DNA of 43,126 nucleotides from Candidatus Woesearchaeota archaeon (GTDB lineage Archaea; Nanobdellota; Nanobdellia; Woesearchaeales; GW2011-AR9): positions 1 through 43,126 of the forward strand of contig JAGVYE010000005.1 in assembly GCA_018303445.1 (NCBI GenBank), written 5' to 3'. Position numbers and translations under genes: made by a program. The notes under the pieces were generated by a model. It was not told the DNA's origin. It saw nothing but the letters and a program-made list of their open reading frames with translations, and did not search any database. Positions 8,372-14,838 of the stretch are shown in pieces (positions within the stretch are counted from its first letter, which is position 1; every line of letters begins with the position of its first letter).

Positions 8372-8542
8372 TCAGTTTGGCCCTGTAAAATTACATTGTG
8401 GACAGGCATATTTGATGGCATTTACCCGAGCATAAGAACTGCGGACGATTTCATGCTTTCCGCATTGCGGGCAAGAAAAAACCGCTGCTCCTTTATCATT
8501 CTCAATCCTTTTCTTCGTCGAGATACACATTTTTGGTTCCAT
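8372..8542 (-). CDS. Small zinc-ribbon protein (HVO_2753-like), 56 aa
   Basis: This is too short for the ORF track, but it reads cleanly from ATG 8542 to TGA 8372. Its product contains two CPQC knuckles (Cys24/27 and Cys47/50) and ends in FTGPN, the pattern of the small archaeal zinc-finger proteins encoded next to aEF1B. Typical members have four CxxC pairs forming two zinc sites. Here the first pair is reduced to a single Cys6 (MCIS) and the third is replaced by SSYA, so probably only one zinc site remains. A strong TATA box (cttttataaataa) lies about 25 nt upstream. Its exact role is unknown; the aEF1B linkage suggests translation. Confidence 0.9.
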   Translation of the reverse strand: MEPKMCISTKKRIENDKGAAVFSCPQCGKHEIVRSSYARVNAIKYACPQCNFTGPN

Positions 8543-8634
8543 GTATGAAGCAGAACGGCACTTTATTTATAAAAGTTCTGAGTTTTTCGAATCAAAACTT
8601 TTAAATCTAAAGATAAAAGAAAGCTCTTTTTATT

Positions 8635-9471
8635 ATGAAAACCATTTATTTTCAAAACAATCCAGAACTGCAGCAGAAAATTAAACGTATCCAGAAAGGT
8701 GGCGTACGTTCTCTTCACTTTGTTTCTGATTTCGATAAAACCCTAACCCCGGCCTTTGTTCAGGGAAAAAGCCTTCCGTCTTCCTATGCTTTAATTCGCG
8801 AAGGAAAATATTTAACACCAGAATACGTTTCTCGTGCTTATGCGGAATATGATAAATATCATCCTTACGAGGTTGATCATTATCTCTCCCTCAAAGAAAA
8901 AAGCGCGAAAATGGTTGAATGGTGGGAACATCATTGGCAACTGATGGTTGAATGTGGGATAAATAAAAAGGTCTTTGAAGATATCATCCAGAAAGGCAAA
9001 ATTCAATTGCGTGAAGGAAGTGTCGAACTCTTCTCTTTATTACATGAACATACTATCCCTTTCCTTATTTTTTCCTCTGGGTTAGGAAATCTCATTGAAC
9101 TTTTTCTCAAAAAAAACAAATTTCTCACTCCAAATGTTCATCTTCTCGCGAATTTCTTCACTTTTGACGAGAACGGAATTGCCACGGGATTTAAACGCCC
9201 CCTTATCCACGTTTTTAACAAGAATGAATATGAACTACGTGATACTCCTTATTATCGAGAAGTCAAACAACGTCGCAATGTTATTTTGTTAGGTGATAGC
9301 CTAGGAGATTTAGGGATGATAGAAGGATTACAACATGACACCATTATTCGTATAGGTTTCCTTAATGAAGATAAAGCGTTGCTGGATCATTATTTACAAG
9401 TATTTGATGTTGTCATCACCGAAGATGGTCCAGTAGAAGAAGTAAATAGAATTATAAAAGCGGTCCTTTAG
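8635..9471 (+). CDS. HAD-superfamily pyrimidine 5'-nucleotidase (UMPH-1/cN-III-like)
   Basis: The 278-residue protein carries the HAD motifs in the UMPH-1 arrangement. These are SDFDKTLT (motif I, nucleophile Asp), a large helical cap with YEVDHYLSLKEKSAKMVEWW, FSSGLGNLIE (motif II), a basic motif III region, and LGDSLGDLGMIEG (motif IV). Eukaryotic cytosolic 5'-nucleotidase III, which dephosphorylates UMP/CMP, has closely similar motifs (DFDMTL, FSAGIGD, GDSQGDL). The family is widespread in animals and patchy elsewhere. A TATA-like cttttaaatc precedes the ATG by about 30 nt. The 3' end overlaps the convergent rtcA by 20 nt. Substrate is inferred from family only. Confidence 0.85.
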   Translation: MKTIYFQNNPELQQKIKRIQKGGVRSLHFVSDFDKTLTPAFVQGKSLPSSYALIREGKYLTPEYVSRAYAEYDKYHPYEVDHYLSLKEKSAKMVEWWEHHWQLMVECGINKKVFEDIIQKGKIQLREGSVELFSLLHEHTIPFLIFSSGLGNLIELFLKKNKFLTPNVHLLANFFTFDENGIATGFKRPLIHVFNKNEYELRDTPYYREVKQRRNVILLGDSLGDLGMIEGLQHDTIIRIGFLNEDKALLDHYLQVFDVVITEDGPVEEVNRIIKAVL

Positions 9472-10579
9472 GCGGATTCTTTATTTTTTCTCTCACACTA
9501 ATATTACTTCCTTCTACCATAAACCCCACTGGTAAAAATTTCTCTACAACATAAATGTTTGTAAGCGTATGGTTGCTTACTTTGCTTCCCTTTATTGAAG
9601 ATCCTGGTAATAAACTCATATAGAGAACAAGTTGATCTAGGAGATGATAATCAACTGCCGCTCTCGATTTTATTTCTTGCTCCAATTCTTCTGCCGCTTC
9701 TTTGCCAATCTCTTCCGAACTTTTTCCTTTCTCAATCAGGGCGTCTCCCCCTAAGAGGATTGGGTTATCGTAATCAACTTTTCCTTCATTACTGCCTATT
9801 CCCCATAATAAAATTTCTCCGCCGACACTAAACGCTTTTGTGTATTCTACTCGTATATTCACCGGCACGTGATGATGTCGGAGCATATTTTCCGCCGCCA
9901 TTTTGATTCTTTCTCCTACTTCTCTCTCCTGCAATTCTATTGAAACATTGACAATTCCTTTGATTTGTTCTAAAGTTCCCTGCTTCACGAGCACGATTTT
10001 TGCCGTCTTAAAAAGTAATTCTTCTAAAAGTGCAGTATAAGAGCCATATTCATCTAACCTAAACCGGGGTGTAATTTCTACGACAACTTCCCCTCCTCCT
10101 TGGGGATAATAACCTCTTTTTATAATTCTCATTTCAATTTTCTCTACAAACCTTTGTAAATAAGGATAGAGAATGTTTTGCACATAATCAACAGAGGCTT
10201 GCCACTTTCCGCACGTTCCACCTTTAATTTTAAACGTTACTTTTCCAGGTGCAAAAAGTGCTGGCAGCGTAATCGCTTGCAGAAGTAAGGAAATACTTCC
10301 GGCGGTTCCAATATTAAACTCAAAAATTCCTCTCTTAATCTTTCCTGGATTAAAATATAACTCCTGTGTTCCAATCTCTACTTCATTCGTCTTTGCGCCA
10401 CAAAATTCTTTTAACGCTTTTATGGCCGTCAGATGCTGCGCTTTTAATCCCGGTTCAGATCTTCCCGCTCTGATATTTTTTACGACAAATCCCCGTCCTG
10501 TTAATGTTGACAAAGCTAACGCTGTTCTTACTAAGGCTCCTCCTCCTTCTCCATAATTCCCATCGAGAGAAATCATCAC
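9452..10579 (-). CDS. rtcA: RNA 3'-terminal phosphate cyclase
   Basis: The 375-residue protein is RtcA, which uses ATP to turn RNA 3'-phosphates into 2',3'-cyclic phosphates. It begins with DGNYGEGGGALVRTALALS, the family's N-terminal signature. It continues with RAGRSEPGLKAQH, the GTAGSISLLLQA segment, GYYPQGGGEV, and near the C-terminus SNHTLTNIYVVEKFL, which contains the conserved histidine adenylated in catalysis. The length is slightly above the usual 340-350. It starts 1 nt after the stop of ribA, so the two are one operon. The 3' end overlaps the convergent nucleotidase gene by 20 nt. Confidence 0.95.
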   Translation of the reverse strand: MMISLDGNYGEGGGALVRTALALSTLTGRGFVVKNIRAGRSEPGLKAQHLTAIKALKEFCGAKTNEVEIGTQELYFNPGKIKRGIFEFNIGTAGSISLLLQAITLPALFAPGKVTFKIKGGTCGKWQASVDYVQNILYPYLQRFVEKIEMRIIKRGYYPQGGGEVVVEITPRFRLDEYGSYTALLEELLFKTAKIVLVKQGTLEQIKGIVNVSIELQEREVGERIKMAAENMLRHHHVPVNIRVEYTKAFSVGGEILLWGIGSNEGKVDYDNPILLGGDALIEKGKSSEEIGKEAAEELEQEIKSRAAVDYHLLDQLVLYMSLLPGSSIKGSKVSNHTLTNIYVVEKFLPVGFMVEGSNISVREKIKNPPKGPLL

Positions 10580-10580
10580 T

Positions 10581-11183
10581 TTAAGATCCCCCTCTTACCT
10601 TCTTAATTATTTTTTGGGGAATAAGATGCCCCATTTTTTCTTTTTTTGTTTTAAGGTATTGGTAATTATGTTTACTAGGGGGTGTGATCTGTGGCACTCG
10701 CTCTACTTTGATACCAAAGCCTTCCAGCGCTTTTTGTTTTTGGATGTTGTTTGTGAGCAGTTTTACTTCTTTGATGTTCAGATCCCTTAAAATTTCTGCA
10801 GCGATTTGGAAATCCCGCTCATCATCTTTAAAGCCAAGTTTAAGATTTGCCTCTACTGTATCCATTCCTTTTTCTTGCAGAGCATATGCTTTTATTTTAT
10901 TAAATAACCCTATTCCCCTTCCTTCTTGTCGTAAGTACAAAATCACACCCCCTTCCTTGCCAACTCTTTGGAGCGCATCTGTCAATTGGGCTTGACAATC
11001 GCATTTCAGGGAATGAAAAACGTCGCCCGTCATACACTCCGAATGAATGCGAAGAAGATGCTTTTGGTGCGTTTTTTTTAAAAGTGCAAGATGCTCCTTT
11101 CCGTCCGGCATTTGGTAGACAATGATTGAAAATACGCCAAATTTTGTCGGTAATGTCGCCGTTGCTTTTTTATAAGATCTCAT
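10581..11183 (-). CDS. ribA: GTP cyclohydrolase II
   Basis: The 200-residue stand-alone enzyme opens GTP to start riboflavin synthesis. The zinc site is visible as SECMTGDVFHSLKCDCQAQL (C-x10-C-x-C). It is followed by LRQEGRGIGLFNKIKAYALQ, the EANLKLGFKDDERDFQIAAEIL block and LLTNNIQKQKALEGFGI. No DHBP synthase domain is fused to it. Most archaea use the unrelated GTP cyclohydrolase III (ArfA), so a bacterial-type GCH II here suggests transfer or lineage-specific replacement. A TATA box (cttttataacg) sits about 25 nt upstream of the ATG. rtcA follows after 1 nt. Confidence 0.95.
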   Translation of the reverse strand: MRSYKKATATLPTKFGVFSIIVYQMPDGKEHLALLKKTHQKHLLRIHSECMTGDVFHSLKCDCQAQLTDALQRVGKEGGVILYLRQEGRGIGLFNKIKAYALQEKGMDTVEANLKLGFKDDERDFQIAAEILRDLNIKEVKLLTNNIQKQKALEGFGIKVERVPQITPPSKHNYQYLKTKKEKMGHLIPQKIIKKVRGGS

Positions 11184-11274
11184 TCTAAAGTCCTATTATC
11201 GTTCGTTATAAAAGTTTTTTTCTTTTTTGTAACAAAAACCTTAATAAAACCACTCTCTTTTTTTCTAGATTTGT

Positions 11275-11393
11275 GGGGACGTAGTATAACCTGGTAGAAT
11301 TGGGGCCTCCAGTAATGGAAGATTGAGCATAAGCGATGACAATACTTTCCCTGAAGCCAGCCTTAGATCCGCGTTCAAATCGCGGCGTCCCCA
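11275..11393 (+). tRNA. tRNA-Trp (anticodon CCA) with a 46-nt intron
   Basis: The acceptor stem GGGGACG/CGTCCCC, discriminator A73, T arm CCGCG-TTCAAAT-CGCGG and anticodon loop CTCCAGA define tRNA-Trp(CCA). The exons are 11275-11312 and 11359-11393, giving 73 nt when spliced. The intron (11313-11358) lies at the canonical 37/38 site. A bulge-helix-bulge can be drawn with 3-nt bulges AG^T and CC^A and an inner GGAAG/CTTTC stem, although the central helix has one mismatch. The D stem is weak. Inside the intron, GCGATGA and CCTGA resemble C and D boxes, recalling the guide RNA in euryarchaeal tRNA-Trp introns. The 3' end is 1 nt from the stop of the convergent DUF192 gene. Confidence 0.9.
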
Positions 11394-11394
11394 C

Positions 11395-11826
11395 TCATTT
11401 AAAAATCATACTTTCCCCTTCTTTTAACCCTATCCTTCTCACTTCTCCAGCTCCAAGTTCTAAGACATAGAGAGATTTTTTGAGTGGGGCCAGTAATGGG
11501 CATTTTTCTCTTGTGCATGGTTCAGCTCCTTCAGATATAAAAACAACTTTTTTCTCTTCATCAAGCCAAATAATATCTAATGGAATCAATGTATTTTTCA
11601 TCCAAAATGGATAGAAGTCTTCTTCGGAAAAGATAAAAAGCATTCCTTGATTGGCTTCTAACATTTCCCTAAACATCAATCCTTTGGCTCGTTCTTGCCC
11701 CGTTTCTACAATCTCTACATGATAACAAAAATTCTTGAAGCACACTTCACGGAAGTCATTTTTTTGAGTAATACATGAAAGTAAGAAGAGCGAGAGAACC
11801 ACAAAGAGTATTTTTTTTCTCAACAT
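11395..11826 (-). CDS. DUF192 (COG1430) lipoprotein
   Basis: The 143-residue protein starts with a lipoprotein signal (MLRKKILFVVLSLFLLSC, lipid-modified Cys18 expected). The DUF192 core follows: ERAKGLMFREML, NQGMLFIFSEE, FWMKNTLIPLDIIWLDEEKKV, and a closing strand with VLELGAGEVRR. The family is a small beta domain of unknown function, often exported. Two pairs of extra cysteines (VCFKNFCYH and EPCTREKCPL) could form disulfides outside the cell. A TATA box (ttttatattaag) lies about 25 nt upstream of the ATG. The stop abuts the 3' end of the convergent tRNA-Trp gene. Confidence 0.9.
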   Translation of the reverse strand: MLRKKILFVVLSLFLLSCITQKNDFREVCFKNFCYHVEIVETGQERAKGLMFREMLEANQGMLFIFSEEDFYPFWMKNTLIPLDIIWLDEEKKVVFISEGAEPCTREKCPLLAPLKKSLYVLELGAGEVRRIGLKEGESMIFK

Positions 11827-11904
11827 ACAACTTAAAATTATCGTCTTAATATAAAACCTTCTTCTCGCATAATTTATAAACTACTACGAACTGATAACTT
11901 CCTT

Positions 11905-13098
11905 ATGTTCAAAAAAAGAGGAACGCCCCGAGCAGCGGGCGGTTTTTTATCTCAACACCATTTTCTTACCGCCTCTTCGATGTTAACGGGCACGGTTATT
12001 GGTGCCGGTATTCTAGGCATACCATATGTTGTAGCTAAAGCTGGTTTTTGGTATGGGGCGATCTTAATTTTTCTTTTAGGATTGGCCTATTTATTCCTTC
12101 ATCTTTCCCTAGGGGAGATTGTCATACGGACTAAAAAACAATATCAGCTTACTGGTTATGCCGGGAAATATCTTGGGCCTCTTGGAAAAAAAATCATGAC
12201 TTTGTCTTTGTTTATTACTCTTCATGGGGCGTTGATCGCCTATCTTATCGGAGAAGGGGCAACTCTTCATTTTCTTTTCAAAATTGGTTCGCCGTTGATG
12301 TATTCGCTTCTTTTTTTCCTCATCGCTTCCTTCATCGTCAGTCGGGGAATTAAAACTACCGGAAGGACAGAGCTGCTTCTCACCATCGTTCTAGTTATTG
12401 TTGTTCTCTTCATCGGCTTGTTCTCTTTAGAAAACATAAACACCGCTGAATTAACTTTTTTCCATCCTCTTTTCTTCTTTCTTCCTTATGGGGTAATCCT
12501 TTTTGCTTTTCATGGAACTCCCGCCATTCCAGAAATGCAAGAAGAGTTGGGGAAGAACAAAAAACATCTACGTAAAGCCATTCTCCTTGGATCTTCTATC
12601 CCTATTGTAGTATATCTTCTCTTTAGTTTTGTTATTGTAGGAATAGTTGGCCTGGAAAATTTTGAGAAACTTGCGCCGAATGAGAGAATCGCCACCATCG
12701 CCCTTAGTATTTATTCCTCTACTCTCTTAGGATATCTCGCCAATATTCTCGCGATGTTATCGATGTTCACTTCTTACCTTACTATTTCCCTGGCCCTGCG
12801 GGAAATTTATGAATATGATTATAATCTCTCCCGTCGTACTGCTTTCATCTTAACCTCACTGATCCCTTTACTCATCGTTCTTTTTAATGTAACTTCTTTT
12901 ATCACGATTATTATGATTACCGGGGCCTTTATCGGCGGCTTGGAAGGAAGCTTAATTATTCTCATGTTCTGGAAAGCAAAAAAAAATGGCGATCGCATCC
13001 CTGAATACTCATTAAAATTCCCTTATTTTCTTGGGCTTATCCTTCTGTTGCTCTTTGTTTTAGGTATAATCTACCAGTTTTGGGACTTTTTTTTCTAA
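11905..13098 (+). CDS. Amino-acid permease (aromatic/AAAP-type, APC superfamily)
   Basis: The 397-residue integral membrane protein has about eleven hydrophobic helices. The first carries the substrate-binding signature GTVIGAGILGIPYVVAKAGF, typical of the Trp/Tyr permease (HAAAP) and AAAP families. Helix 6 is preceded by the conserved FHGTPAIPEMQEEL segment. It likely imports amino acids by ion symport; the substrate cannot be read from sequence. A TATA box (atttataaact, near 11870-11881) lies about 25 nt upstream of the ATG. It is a single-gene unit: the S-layer gene downstream has its own promoter. Confidence 0.9.
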   Translation: MFKKRGTPRAAGGFLSQHHFLTASSMLTGTVIGAGILGIPYVVAKAGFWYGAILIFLLGLAYLFLHLSLGEIVIRTKKQYQLTGYAGKYLGPLGKKIMTLSLFITLHGALIAYLIGEGATLHFLFKIGSPLMYSLLFFLIASFIVSRGIKTTGRTELLLTIVLVIVVLFIGLFSLENINTAELTFFHPLFFFLPYGVILFAFHGTPAIPEMQEELGKNKKHLRKAILLGSSIPIVVYLLFSFVIVGIVGLENFEKLAPNERIATIALSIYSSTLLGYLANILAMLSMFTSYLTISLALREIYEYDYNLSRRTAFILTSLIPLLIVLFNVTSFITIIMITGAFIGGLEGSLIILMFWKAKKNGDRIPEYSLKFPYFLGLILLLLFVLGIIYQFWDFFF

Positions 13099-13174
13099 TT
13101 TTCTCTTCTTTCGGATAAAAACAGTTCCCTAAAATTTATAACTTATAACTATTCTCACATAGTCCTCTAGTGTA

Positions 13175-13199
13175 GCTACTTTAAAATACTGAAAGTAGC
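13175..13199. promoter_or_regulatory. Inverted repeat upstream of the S-layer-like gene promoter
   Basis: GCTACTTT and AAAGTAGC form a perfect 8-bp inverted repeat around a 9-nt spacer. It sits 6 nt upstream of the TATA box at 13206. This is a typical place for an activator or repressor site in archaea, but no regulator can be named. Confidence 0.45.
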
Positions 13200-13205
13200 G
13201 AAACC

Positions 13206-13267
13206 TTTATATAACACCGAGGTTTGCAACTATAAAAGATACTCAATCTTAAAAGATTTGGAGGAAG
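13206..13267 (+). promoter_or_regulatory. TATA box, 5' UTR and strong Shine-Dalgarno of the S-layer-like gene
   Basis: The TATA box TTTATATA (13206-13213) predicts a transcript start near 13234 and a leader of about 40 nt. The leader contains TTGGAGGAAG, an unusually strong ribosome-binding site ending 6 nt before the ATG; most neighbours look leaderless. The 17 nt at 13251-13267 are the exact reverse complement of 14639-14655 just after the stop codon. Confidence 0.8.
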
Positions 13268-13273
13268 ATAAAA

Positions 13274-14629
13274 ATGAAAAAGTTGGTAAGTATTTTGGCG
13301 TTGTTTGTTTTCAGCCTGTTAAGCCTTTCTCTGGTAAATGCAGCTTTCATACCAGGCCAAAACTTAACGGTAGAAAACGTACAAGTTAATGACCTTAGTG
13401 TTCAATTACTTTCCCAGACTGAAGTGAGCACTTCTGGCGTAGATGCCCGGTCTGGTGTAGTTGTAGAAGAAGGTGAAGAAGTTGAAGTGGAAATGGTGTT
13501 GGTTTCAACTGCCAATATTGAAAATGTGCAAGTTGAAGCTGAAATTCGCGGCTATGAGTACGATGACTATGAAGATGTCTCTGATAGAGTTCATGTCTTT
13601 GACCTTCAAGGAACCGCTACTGCTCCTTCGCGAAAGAAAGTAAGCCTTCACTTAACATTGCCACGGCAATTAGATGAGGATCGTTATCTATTGCGCGTCA
13701 CTGTTGATGATAAAGACAGTCCATCACTTGTTGGCTATGTTGTATTACAAGTAGAGCCAACACGACATGGTATCGATGTAGCTGATGTAGTCTTTTCGCC
13801 TGGAACGACAGTTCGTGCTGGCCGTTCTTTACTTGCGACAGTACTCTTAGAAAATTATGGTGACAGAGCAGAACGGGACGTTAAAGTTGTCGTAGAAATC
13901 CCTGAACTTGGCGTCCGTGCTGCAGAATTCGTCGATAAAGTAGACGTTGACAGTACTGTCGATACTGCTGCTGGCAACCGTGTTGGGAGCAATATTGATT
14001 ACGAAGATGTGCCTGAGATGTTCCTTCCTATTCCTGTTACCGCAAAAGCCGGGGAATATGAAGTTGTCGTTCGTGTATTCTACGATAATCTTCGTGAAGA
14101 AATCATACAGAAACATACCATCAACGTTGTTGTAAACCCTATGTTTGCACCCACAGAAGAAGGGGAGCGACGCTTAGTGCTAGCTGTAGGTCCACAAGCC
14201 CAAACTGTTAAAGTTGGCGAAAAAGCCATGTACGCTATTGCTTTAACTAATGAAGGAAGAACCTCTGAAGCCTACACTATGGAAGTAGTAAGTGGTGATT
14301 GGGCCACAGCTACTTTAAGCAAAGCACTGGTTGTACTTGCTTCTGGGCGGAATGAAGTCGTCTACGTAGACGTTACCCCTAAAGCTGATGCGACTCTCGG
14401 CAGTCATGTTGTAACGGTTGCCGTGAAGAAAGGCGCGGAAGTTTTAGAAACTGTAACCTTAAATGCTAATGTTGCTCCTGCGTCTCAACCACAAGGAGAA
14501 ACTATTAGCTTGCGTAACGGCTTAGAAATCGCCTTAATCGTCCTTGTCGTACTGTTGGTAATCATTGGCTTGATTGTTGGTTTCAGCAGATTACGTAAAG
14601 ATGACGGTGAGGAACAAACCTACTACTAA
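13274..14629 (+). CDS. Probable S-layer or major surface protein, membrane-anchored
   Basis: The 451-residue protein has a cleavable signal peptide (MKKLVSILALFVFSLLSLSL..., cut near NAA-F). Three or more beta-sandwich-like regions rich in Val/Glu/Asp/Thr follow: about 25-160, 165-295 and 300-405, the last with the NEW-repeat-like TNEGRTSEAYTMEV. One C-terminal transmembrane helix (about 422-443) and a short charged tail end the protein. It resembles the proteins annotated as putative S-layer proteins in DPANN genomes. High expression is suggested by the strong TATA box, the strong Shine-Dalgarno and a more regular, less AT-rich codon choice than neighbours. The sandwich repeats would form the extracellular coat. 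No catalytic motifs are visible. Confidence 0.75.
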   Translation: MKKLVSILALFVFSLLSLSLVNAAFIPGQNLTVENVQVNDLSVQLLSQTEVSTSGVDARSGVVVEEGEEVEVEMVLVSTANIENVQVEAEIRGYEYDDYEDVSDRVHVFDLQGTATAPSRKKVSLHLTLPRQLDEDRYLLRVTVDDKDSPSLVGYVVLQVEPTRHGIDVADVVFSPGTTVRAGRSLLATVLLENYGDRAERDVKVVVEIPELGVRAAEFVDKVDVDSTVDTAAGNRVGSNIDYEDVPEMFLPIPVTAKAGEYEVVVRVFYDNLREEIIQKHTINVVVNPMFAPTEEGERRLVLAVGPQAQTVKVGEKAMYAIALTNEGRTSEAYTMEVVSGDWATATLSKALVVLASGRNEVVYVDVTPKADATLGSHVVTVAVKKGAEVLETVTLNANVAPASQPQGETISLRNGLEIALIVLVVLLVIIGLIVGFSRLRKDDGEEQTYY

Positions 14630-14638
14630 GGTAGGAAA

Positions 14639-14655
14639 CTTCCTCCAAATCTTTT
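14639..14655 (+). promoter_or_regulatory. 3'-UTR segment complementary to the gene's own ribosome-binding site
   Basis: CTTCCTCCAAATCTTTT, 10 nt after the stop codon, is the perfect 17-nt reverse complement of 13251-13267, which holds the Shine-Dalgarno. If the mRNA circularises here, ribosome access would be blocked. The same bases also form a small local hairpin (AGGAA/TTCCT). Confidence 0.6.
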
Positions 14656-14680
14656 TATTTTTTTCTTCTCTTTTCCTTTT
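14651..14680 (+). terminator. T-rich archaeal terminator of the S-layer-like gene
   Basis: A run of oligo-T tracts (CTTTTTATTTTTTTC followed by CTTTTCCTTTTT) follows the stop within about 25 nt, after a weak AGGAA/TTCCT hairpin. Archaeal RNA polymerase terminates on such T tracts. Confidence 0.6.
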
Positions 14681-14774
14681 TATAGCGAGCGTACATAATA
14701 ATTGTAATAAAAAGACGCGAGTTATATATGAAAGAACGAGTATAAATTTACGATGATTTCGTTCTTCCAGTATA
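14681..14774 (+). repeat. 94-nt dispersed repeat, copy B
   Basis: This copy differs from copy A (7085-7178) at two positions: ATTGTA for ATCGTA, and TTCTTCCAG for TTCTTTCAG. It has the same length, the same orientation and the same two inverted repeats. It again lies directly upstream of a plus-strand gene promoter (TATA near 14806, start at 14839) and downstream of a T-rich tract. Confidence 0.93.
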
Positions 14775-14838
14775 AGTAAACGAAAATTTCTTAGTTCAAT
14801 AACCTTTTTATACTATATTTCTAAGTGTAGACTTGTAA

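Noticed and set aside
11206-11394. 62-aa minus-strand ORF over tRNA-Trp
   Set aside because: It is the antisense of the tRNA gene and its intron; no coding character.
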